A stretch of DNA of 47,488 nucleotides from Betaproteobacteria bacterium RIFCSPLOWO2_12_FULL_62_58 (GTDB lineage Bacteria; Pseudomonadota; Gammaproteobacteria; Burkholderiales; SG8-41): the NCBI GenBank assembly GCA_001772005.1, contig MERI01000270.1:1-47488 (forward strand), in the 5' to 3' direction. Made by a program: the position numbers and the translations under genes. The notes beneath the pieces were generated by a model, which saw only the letters and a list, made by a program, of their open reading frames with translations, had not been told where the DNA came from and made no database searches. Below, piece after piece: positions 16,023-22,523 of the stretch (within the stretch, counting starts at the first letter, position 1; each line of letters opens with the position of its first letter).

Positions 16023-17285
16023 ATGCTTATCGAGTTCCGGGTAACCAACTTTCGATCCATAAACAGAACCCAGGTTTTGTCGCTGGTCGCGGGATCAGGG
16101 AAGGAGCGGATCGCTGAAAACACCTTGGAGTCGAGGCTGCCGGGTTTTCCGAGGCTATTGCGGTCGGCAGTAATTTACGGCGCGAACGCGGCCGGGAAAA
16201 CCAACCTGCTGCGTGCCCTGCAATTCATGCAAGGCTTGGTGCTCAACTCGGCAACGTTTCAGGAAGGCGTGCGCATTGCTCACGCCCCCTTCAAGCTGAG
16301 TAAGACGACGACTAATAAGCCGAGCCAATTCGAAGTTGTCTTTGCCGACGATGGCGTACGGTACGAATATGGTTTTTCTGTCGATGCGGAGCGGTTTCAC
16401 AACGAGTGGCTGATTGCCTATCCGCATGGCCGGCCGCAGAACTGGTTCGAGCGCACGTATCACACCGCGAAGAAAAAGTACGAGTGGCACTTCAGTGCCA
16501 AGCTGAAAGGCAGCCCACGTGTGTGGCGCGATGCCACGCGCGCTAATGCGCTGTTCCTATCGACGGCGATCCAGTTGAACAGCGAGCAGCTCCGTCCGGT
16601 GTTCCAGTGGTTCCAAAAGAAACTGGTGTTGATCGGAATGGGTGGGTCGCAGTTTAACCAGTCGTTGACGCTCCAGTTGCTGGAGCAGCCGGACGGTAAG
16701 AAAAAGTTGCTGCAGTTCGTTCATGCGGCGGATCTTGGCATCGATGATTTCTCATTGCAAAAAGAACCGATGACTCCGGTCGCAGTGGCGGAAGCAAACC
16801 TGGTGCGCGAACCGTCGCCCGCGAGCGCGGTCCCGATGGTCATCCGTGTCACGTCATTTCACAAGGCTGTCGATACTGGCGCACCGGTTCCACTGGACTT
16901 CAGCGACGAATCGAACGGAACGCGCATTTTGTTTCAATCCGCCGGTGCGTGGTTGAACGTGCTCAGGAATGGTGAAGTGCTCCTTTACGACGAGCTGGAT
17001 ACAAGCCTGCACCCATTGATGACACGGTTTCTGATCCGGCTTTTTCACAGTCATGCCTCCAATCAGAAAAACGCGCAGCTCGTGTTTACCACGCACGACA
17101 CGTCGCTGCTGGACAGCGATCTGTTCCGCAGAGACCAAGTCTGGTTCATCGAAAAGGACGACAAAAACGCCTCGAAGGTCTATCCGCTATCGGACTTCAG
17201 TCCTCGAAAGGATGAGGCTCTCGAAAGAGGCTATTTGCGCGGTCGCTACGGGGCATTGCCATTCATTGGCGAGCTGAAGATCTGA
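16023..17285 (+). CDS. AbiL-type AAA ATPase (AbiLi)
   Basis: 420 residues of the AAA_15/OLD-like ABC-ATPase class: N-terminal FRVTNFRSI strand, Walker A GANAAGKT (residues 53-60), Walker B-like LLYDELDTSLHP (about 320-331) and the H-loop FTTHDTSLLD. Its stop overlaps the start of an RloB protein (TGATG). An AAA ATPase directly coupled to RloB is the composition of the AbiL abortive-infection system, where both are needed to block phage. It lacks the TOPRIM domain of OLD nucleases, since that function is on the partner. Lower GC and an AT-rich promoter suggest it was acquired. Confidence 0.82.
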   Translation: MLIEFRVTNFRSINRTQVLSLVAGSGKERIAENTLESRLPGFPRLLRSAVIYGANAAGKTNLLRALQFMQGLVLNSATFQEGVRIAHAPFKLSKTTTNKPSQFEVVFADDGVRYEYGFSVDAERFHNEWLIAYPHGRPQNWFERTYHTAKKKYEWHFSAKLKGSPRVWRDATRANALFLSTAIQLNSEQLRPVFQWFQKKLVLIGMGGSQFNQSLTLQLLEQPDGKKKLLQFVHAADLGIDDFSLQKEPMTPVAVAEANLVREPSPASAVPMVIRVTSFHKAVDTGAPVPLDFSDESNGTRILFQSAGAWLNVLRNGEVLLYDELDTSLHPLMTRFLIRLFHSHASNQKNAQLVFTTHDTSLLDSDLFRRDQVWFIEKDDKNASKVYPLSDFSPRKDEALERGYLRGRYGALPFIGELKI

Positions 17286-17923
17286 TGGCGAGGCGCAAAC
17301 CACGGTCGGCAAAAACCTACCGGAGAAGAGGAGAGGTTCGCGAACCGTATGATGTCGTACTGATCGTGTGTGAGGGTAAAAAAACGGAGCCCACTTACTT
17401 CGAAGGGCTTAAACGGGCTTACCGTATGAGCGGTGCGAACATAACAGTGGTCCCAGGCGACGGTAATGATCCGGTCAGCATCGTCAAGCACGCAATCGCC
17501 GAATATGAGAAGGACATTTATGACCTCGTGTTCTGCGTCTTTGACCGGGATGGCCATGCGAATTATCAACAAGCGCTCGACATGATCGCCAAATCCGCGT
17601 CCGGAAAGAACGGAAAGCTTCAGGGAATCACGTCGGTGCCATGCTTCGAGATATGGGTCCTGTTGCATTTTGCCTATAGTACGGCCCCATATATGAAAAC
17701 CGGCAACAAGTCCGGCTGCGACAAAGTAATCGACGCAGTTCGTGTCCACTTGCCAGAGTATGAGAAAGCTCTGACAGGCGTGTTCGAGCGGCTTGAGCCG
17801 CATACAAACCGAGCGGTGACTCACGCGGATCGACTGGCGCGGCACAATCGCGACACTGGATCGGATAATCCGGCGACGAAGGTTCATGAACTCGTAACGT
17901 ATTTGCGGGGATTGAAGCAATAG
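17285..17923 (+). CDS. RloB family protein (AbiLii)
   Basis: 212 residues. The N-terminus is very basic (MARRKPRSAKTYRRRG). Then come VCEGKKTEPTYFEGL with Glu30 and VFDRDGH with Asp87 and Asp89, the acidic residues of a TOPRIM-like metal site, consistent with RloB being a nuclease-type effector. CFEIWVLLHF is another family-specific stretch. The ATG overlaps the stop of the ATPase gene, implying coupled translation and an obligate pair. Identification as AbiLii rests on the pairing and the RloB motifs. Confidence 0.82.
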   Translation: MARRKPRSAKTYRRRGEVREPYDVVLIVCEGKKTEPTYFEGLKRAYRMSGANITVVPGDGNDPVSIVKHAIAEYEKDIYDLVFCVFDRDGHANYQQALDMIAKSASGKNGKLQGITSVPCFEIWVLLHFAYSTAPYMKTGNKSGCDKVIDAVRVHLPEYEKALTGVFERLEPHTNRAVTHADRLARHNRDTGSDNPATKVHELVTYLRGLKQ

Positions 17924-17940
17924 CTGCAAAGGAAGAACTT

Positions 17941-18159
17941 ATGACAGAACCAACTATCATTTGTCCGAATTGCACGACCGAGATCAAGGTCACTGAATCG
18001 CTGGCCGCAGCGCTTATCGAATCGGCTCGCCGTCAGTATGAGCGGCGCTTCACGCAGGCGCGTGGGTCTACGCTCGTGAACACTCTCGCCGCGCCGAGCC
18101 GGGACCTGATTCATCCCGGCGTGCTGCGCTACATGCACGAAGTCGGATTGCTGCGTTGA
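17941..18159 (+). pseudogene. DUF2130 N-terminal stub fused to a foreign gene tail
   Basis: 72 codons. Residues 1-44 (with IICPNC and a helical stretch ending YERRFTQ) match the start of DUF2130 proteins, which normally run to several hundred residues. The rest, ending DLIHPGVLRYMHEVGLLR, is the C-terminus of an unrelated gene; the same tail recurs at 25519-25578, 16 of 18 residues identical. So this is a recombination product, 17 bp after rloB with a fair ribosome site (AAGGAAG). It may be translated, but no function is implied. Confidence 0.7.
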
Positions 18160-18267
18160 GCGATACGGGTTTATCGTTTTCAGGTTGGAAGGGCCTCACT
18201 GCGAGCGCTCACGTAAGCCGAAGACTAGGTCTGGACACTGGTCGTTATAATTTTTAATATTTACAAA

Positions 18268-18282
18268 TGGTTATGATAACCA
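18268..18282. promoter_or_regulatory. Inverted repeat upstream of the HigB-like gene
   Basis: TGGTTAT-G-ATAACCA, perfect 7-bp arms around one base, in a very AT-rich stretch of the 233-bp leader before the toxin. Toxin-antitoxin repressors usually bind such palindromes; which protein binds here is an inference. Confidence 0.55.
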
Positions 18283-18315
18283 AGCGCGCTAAAGGGTTGA
18301 GCATAGCTAAACTTT

Positions 18316-18363
18316 GTTCCCAAAATATATATTTTAATGTATTATGGTTCACGATTTGGGAAC
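18316..18363. promoter_or_regulatory. 9-bp inverted repeats bracketing a promoter
   Basis: GTTCCCAAA (18316-18324) and its exact reverse complement TTTGGGAAC (18355-18363) enclose 30 bp of AT-rich DNA with a -10-like TATTAT near 18340. The right arm ends 29 bp before the toxin ATG. The layout suits an autorepressed promoter, with the HTH antitoxin encoded by the second gene as the likely binder. Confidence 0.6.
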
Positions 18364-18392
18364 GCTTTCAACTTGCCGCGAACTGACATCGA

Positions 18393-18671
18393 ATGAAGCT
18401 CGTCGGCAGGGAAATCCTAGAGGAATTTATTGTTAGACATGCTGACACGAGAGGGCCAATAGCAAGCTGGTTCGCAGAGGCGGAGGCGGCCATATGGGAA
18501 ACGCCTCATGACATTAAAGCGCGCTACGCAACCGCGAGTTTCTTAAGCGACAACACGGTTATATTCAATATCAAGGGAGATTCCTATCGACTCGAAACCC
18601 AAATTGCGTATAAGACTTCTGTCGTGATAATCGTCTGGGCTGGCACCCATGCTGAATATTCGAAACGTTAA
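18393..18671 (+). CDS. HigB-like type II toxin (mRNA interferase fold)
   Basis: 92 residues, about the size of HigB_toxin-family proteins. The N-terminal MKLVGREILEEFIVRHADTR, a central SFLSDNTVIFNIKGDSYRLE and the final IVWAGTHAEYSKR match the family pattern, in which toxins cleave ribosome-bound mRNA. The following gene, 11 bp downstream, encodes an HTH protein, the normal toxin-first order of higBA. Here it is also the first gene of a run leading without real gaps into type III restriction genes. The codon mix is more AT-rich than the flanking chromosome. Confidence 0.85.
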   Translation: MKLVGREILEEFIVRHADTRGPIASWFAEAEAAIWETPHDIKARYATASFLSDNTVIFNIKGDSYRLETQIAYKTSVVIIVWAGTHAEYSKR

Positions 18672-18682
18672 AGAGAACCCAA

Positions 18683-19885
18683 ATGCTGTCTGAACTTGCA
18701 GTCATTAAGAGCGAGGCCCAATACCGGACTTATCTCTCGGAAATAGGGCATCTCGTGGCGCTAGACCCTGAGCCAACTTCGCCGGAAGGGACGCGTCTGG
18801 AACTGCTCGCTCTGCTTACCGAGACCTACGAGAAGGAGCGCTATCGTATTCCGTTACCGAATCCGGTGGATGCCATTCTGTTTCGCTTGGAGCAGAAAGG
18901 GTTGCAGCAAAAGGACTTGGTGCCGCTTATTGGCAGCAAAGGCCGTGTTTCTGAGGTGCTGTCGGGCAAGCGGCGTCTGACCGTGCAGATGGTTAGGAAC
19001 CTCAGCGCGCATCTCGATATCTCCGCTACCGTACTCGTTGGAGAGCCACAGCCGAGGCACAAGCTCCTGGAAGCAGAGCCGCCGCTCGCGGTGGTACGCG
19101 AGATCGTCAAAAGAGGCTGGGTCAAGGGCGGCAAAGTTACGCTAAAGAACGCCAGCGAATTCGTGGAGCGGTTGCTGTGCAAGGTCGACCTAAGCGAACC
19201 GAGACCCGCATTTCTGCGCAGCGCAATTCACGCGGGCATCGCGGGGCAGGTGAATTTGTATGCAATCAAACTTTGGATTGCAGAGGTACTGATTCGGTCT
19301 AGGGAACAAGACGTGAAACGTGGCCTGTTTAAACGAGAGACCTTCGGCGAGGAAACGCTTAAAGAGCTTGCGCGGTTGAGTTGGTTCGCCAAAGGACCCA
19401 AGCTTGCGGTTGAATATCTCTCCAAGCTCGGCATTGTGGTCGTCTGGGAGCCTCATCTTCCAGGTACTCGCCTCGATGGGGCGGCCGTGCTCGATGTGGA
19501 CGGAACGCCCGTTATCGGACTCACGCTGCGGCACGACCGACTCGATAATTTCTGGTTCACGCTATTGCATGAATGCGTGCATATCATCAAGCATCTGCAT
19601 GCGCCCGGAGAGACATTCGTGGACGATACCGAACGGTCTTTCGATACAGACGAAAAGGAGATCGAAGCGAATCGGATGGCTCGGGATTCGCTTATCCCGC
19701 AAGAGGCATGGCGGCGTAGTGATGCTAATCGGCTAAAGACCGCAGAGGCGATAAATGCACTCGCAGCGGAGCTCAAGATCCACCCTGCCATCGTTGCAGG
19801 ACGCATCCGTAGGGAGGCCGGGAATTACAAGCTGTTTTCCGCCTTGGTAGGTCACCGTGCGGTGAAAAAAGTGCTTAACGCTTGA
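18683..19885 (+). CDS. HTH antitoxin fused to ImmA/IrrE metallopeptidase
   Basis: 400 residues. An N-terminal HigA-like part (to about residue 118) has an XRE-type helix-turn-helix (KGLQQKDLVPLIGSKGRVSEV). A linker follows, then a C-terminal ImmA/IrrE domain with the zinc motif LHECVH (His296, Glu297, His300) and a downstream EIEANRMA that should give the third ligand. ImmA/IrrE peptidases cleave repressors after DNA damage or stress. A protein that both represses and could be a protease may relieve repression under attack. It starts 11 bp after the toxin and ends 3 bp before the next gene. Usual HigA antitoxins are near 100 residues, so this is a long form. Confidence 0.85.
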   Translation: MLSELAVIKSEAQYRTYLSEIGHLVALDPEPTSPEGTRLELLALLTETYEKERYRIPLPNPVDAILFRLEQKGLQQKDLVPLIGSKGRVSEVLSGKRRLTVQMVRNLSAHLDISATVLVGEPQPRHKLLEAEPPLAVVREIVKRGWVKGGKVTLKNASEFVERLLCKVDLSEPRPAFLRSAIHAGIAGQVNLYAIKLWIAEVLIRSREQDVKRGLFKRETFGEETLKELARLSWFAKGPKLAVEYLSKLGIVVVWEPHLPGTRLDGAAVLDVDGTPVIGLTLRHDRLDNFWFTLLHECVHIIKHLHAPGETFVDDTERSFDTDEKEIEANRMARDSLIPQEAWRRSDANRLKTAEAINALAAELKIHPAIVAGRIRREAGNYKLFSALVGHRAVKKVLNA

Positions 19886-19888
19886 GCC

Positions 19889-20992
19889 ATGGCTATGGAA
19901 GGGAGCGTGAATCAGCCCGGCTATGTCGCCTTTATGCGGGTTCTCGAAGGCGACATGGAAGGCTTGCGTCACGCAAGCCGGACTGCGCAAGGGCGCACCC
20001 AACCTTACTTCGAGATTGTCAAAACCCGTCCCAGAAAATCCGACCGTGGCGCTAGCTTCGTCGTCCGGGCCGCGGATTGGATTGTGGATACGTGGCGACT
20101 CAAAGGTCCGGCCTTCGTCGAGCTCGTTGATGAGCCCGGGCCGGAAGAAAACAACTGGTTTCCAAGCCAAGATCATACCTTGGTTTTGCTGCACCGCTAT
20201 TTTCGGCAGAAAAACGTCACTGCCATTCCAACAATCCCGTTGGATAGGACGGGACCATATCGTGAAGCCTTCTTGAAAGTAGCAAGCGTTGCGTCCTCAG
20301 GCATGGCAGTCCGACTGTATGCCGACGATCTCGAACTGCCCTCGGAGACGATCGCGAAACTGCGAAAGCTCGGATTGGAGGCACGGCGTGCAAATTCGGA
20401 AATTGACCTGATCATCAACGTGCAGCGAATAAAGCTCGACCAATTGAATTTGTTACGGTCGAAGATATTGGATTTCCTCGCAGCTCTCGCCGCCGAAGCT
20501 CCGTATCGCTCGATTACGTTGGTCGGAACAAGTGTTCCGGAGAGCCTGTCAGAGGTCGTCCCAGAGAATGAGGAACGGGAGGTACCGCGGCTCGAGCTGC
20601 GGCTTTGGCGCGAGGTCTGCGCAGCCTACGGCAGGTTGATAGGGCTCGGCGATTACCTCATCGTCAGACCCGAGTATGACGACCGTAAAGGCGGTTTCGA
20701 CAACATCAATGCGAAAATCTTCTATACGACCGATAAGTCGACGTACATCGTCCGCGGCAAGTCGCGGAAAAAGGAAAAGCTGGAAGACCAGTACCCCAAC
20801 CTTACGCAGCGGCTGACGCGGAGTGGCGTTTTTCAAGACGCGGAATTCAGCTGGGGTGACGCACGCATAGCGGAGTATGCGCAACGCGGCCAAGCGCCGG
20901 GAAGCCCAAAGATCTGGATCGTCATCGGCATTTCCCATCACATCGAACTGGTTTCCGCACAGGTGGCGGTCGAGTTCGCGCGAGCCGAGTAG
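19889..20992 (+). CDS. Probable Beta-family protein (T4 beta-like)
   Basis: 367 residues, no membrane segment. The opening GYVAFMRVLEGDMEGLRHAS...PYFEI resembles the start of Beta_protein family members (K/R-x-GE-x-AL...PL-EI), and the length and acidic middle also fit. These proteins are named after phage T4 protein beta and are found near ImmA/IrrE and defence genes; their biochemical role is not settled. The ATG is 3 bp after the peptidase stop and the gene ends 4 bp before the Mod start, so it is locked into the operon. If the family call fails it should be treated as an unknown soluble protein. Confidence 0.6.
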   Translation: MAMEGSVNQPGYVAFMRVLEGDMEGLRHASRTAQGRTQPYFEIVKTRPRKSDRGASFVVRAADWIVDTWRLKGPAFVELVDEPGPEENNWFPSQDHTLVLLHRYFRQKNVTAIPTIPLDRTGPYREAFLKVASVASSGMAVRLYADDLELPSETIAKLRKLGLEARRANSEIDLIINVQRIKLDQLNLLRSKILDFLAALAAEAPYRSITLVGTSVPESLSEVVPENEEREVPRLELRLWREVCAAYGRLIGLGDYLIVRPEYDDRKGGFDNINAKIFYTTDKSTYIVRGKSRKKEKLEDQYPNLTQRLTRSGVFQDAEFSWGDARIAEYAQRGQAPGSPKIWIVIGISHHIELVSAQVAVEFARAE

Positions 20993-20996
20993 CACA

Positions 20997-22520
20997 GTGC
21001 CGACACTAGACTGGCTCGATCGCGAGCAGGCAATGCGGCGCGCGGAAGCGGTACCGTACCGGTTGCTGGAGCACGTCAGCAGCCACGGCGACTCGGCGGC
21101 CGGGAACCTGCTCATCCAGGGCGACAACCTAGAGGCGCTCAAGGCGCTGCTGCCGTTCTATCGCGGGCGGGTGAAGTGCATCTACATCGACCCACCGTAC
21201 AACACCAAGAGCGCGTTCGAGCACTACGACGACAATCTCGAGCACAGTCAGTGGCTGTCGATGATGCATCCGCGGTTGGTGCTGCTGCGTGAGCTGCTCG
21301 CCGACGACGGCAGCATCTGGGTGTCCATTGATGACAACGAGGGACATTACCTCAAGGTGCTGATGGATGAGGTATTCGGGCGGCGGAATTTTGTTTCTAA
21401 CGTGATTTGGCAAAAAATGTTCTCGCCAAAAAGTACGGCGAGGCATTTGTCAGACATGCACGATCATGTTCTGCTTTTCTCAAAGAACATCGATCTTTGG
21501 ACCCGAAATCTTCTGCCTCGCTATGAGCGGCATAACAAGGGCTACAAGAATCCCGACAATGATCCTCGGGGTCCTTGGACATCGGGCGATCTTTCTGCTC
21601 GGAATTACTACTCAGTGGGCCTTTATGAAATAACGACCCCTTCCGGTCGAGTCATCCCTGGCCCGCCAAAAGGTATGTACTGGCGGTTCTCAAAGGAAAG
21701 ATTCCTTGATCTCGACCGGGACAATAGGATTTGGTGGGGAAAGGACGGGAACAATCAGCCGCGACTAAAGCGCTTTCTTTCGGAGGTGATGGAAGGGGTA
21801 GTGCCACAGACAATCTGGTTTCACACCGACGTCGGGAATACCCAAGAGGCGAAGAAAGAGGTTCTGGCTGTGCTCCCCGAAGTCCCAGATGTATTCCAGA
21901 CTACAAAACCTGAGCGCCTTCTTCGACAGGTATTGAATATCGCATCTGTGCCGGGCGATCTTATTCTAGATTCGTTTCTCGGCTCTGGCACTACCGCTGC
22001 CGTCGCCCACAAAATGGGCCGCCGCTACATCGGCATCGAGATGGGCGAGCACGCGGTGACGCATTGCCTGCCGCGCTTGCAGAAGGTGATCGAGGGAGAG
22101 CAAGGAGGCATTTCGGAAGCGGTCGGCTGGAAGGGCGGCGGCGGGTTCAAGTTCGCCAAGCTTGGCGAAACGATCTTCGACGAGCACGGAGCGATTAACC
22201 CCAAGGTGCGTTTCGCGACGCTCGCGAGTTTCATCTGGCTGCAGGAGACTGGCGTGCCATCCGACGGAAAGTTCAAAGTACCGCTGCTCGGCAAGCAGAA
22301 CGGCGCTGCGTATTACCTGCTTTTCAACGGTATCCTCGGCGATAAGCGGCCAGACGGTGGTAATGTGCTGACCGGTGCGGTGTTGGCCATGATTGACAAG
22401 CGGTTTCCTCACTGCGGAAAGAAGGTAATTTACGGTGAGAGCTGCCGGCTTGGTGCAGCACGGCTGGCGGCGGCCGGCGTGACGTTCAAGCATATTCCTT
22501 ACGACGTTAAAGCGAAGTAA
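20997..22520 (+). CDS. Type III restriction-modification methyltransferase (Mod)
   Basis: 507 residues from the GTG at 20997; an earlier frame start at 20877 lies within the upstream gene. The catalytic motif IDPPYN comes first (DPPY at residues 65-68) and the SAM-binding DSFLGSGTT comes later (about 325-333), the beta-class order of type III Mod. The region between, which differs from other Mod proteins, should be the target-recognition domain. It methylates adenine in a short asymmetric site and is required by Res for cutting. Res starts 3 bp after its stop. A 16-codon copy of its N-terminus (PTLDW...MRR) remains at 25431. Confidence 0.92.
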   Translation: MPTLDWLDREQAMRRAEAVPYRLLEHVSSHGDSAAGNLLIQGDNLEALKALLPFYRGRVKCIYIDPPYNTKSAFEHYDDNLEHSQWLSMMHPRLVLLRELLADDGSIWVSIDDNEGHYLKVLMDEVFGRRNFVSNVIWQKMFSPKSTARHLSDMHDHVLLFSKNIDLWTRNLLPRYERHNKGYKNPDNDPRGPWTSGDLSARNYYSVGLYEITTPSGRVIPGPPKGMYWRFSKERFLDLDRDNRIWWGKDGNNQPRLKRFLSEVMEGVVPQTIWFHTDVGNTQEAKKEVLAVLPEVPDVFQTTKPERLLRQVLNIASVPGDLILDSFLGSGTTAAVAHKMGRRYIGIEMGEHAVTHCLPRLQKVIEGEQGGISEAVGWKGGGGFKFAKLGETIFDEHGAINPKVRFATLASFIWLQETGVPSDGKFKVPLLGKQNGAAYYLLFNGILGDKRPDGGNVLTGAVLAMIDKRFPHCGKKVIYGESCRLGAARLAAAGVTFKHIPYDVKAK

Positions 22521-22523
22521 GCC

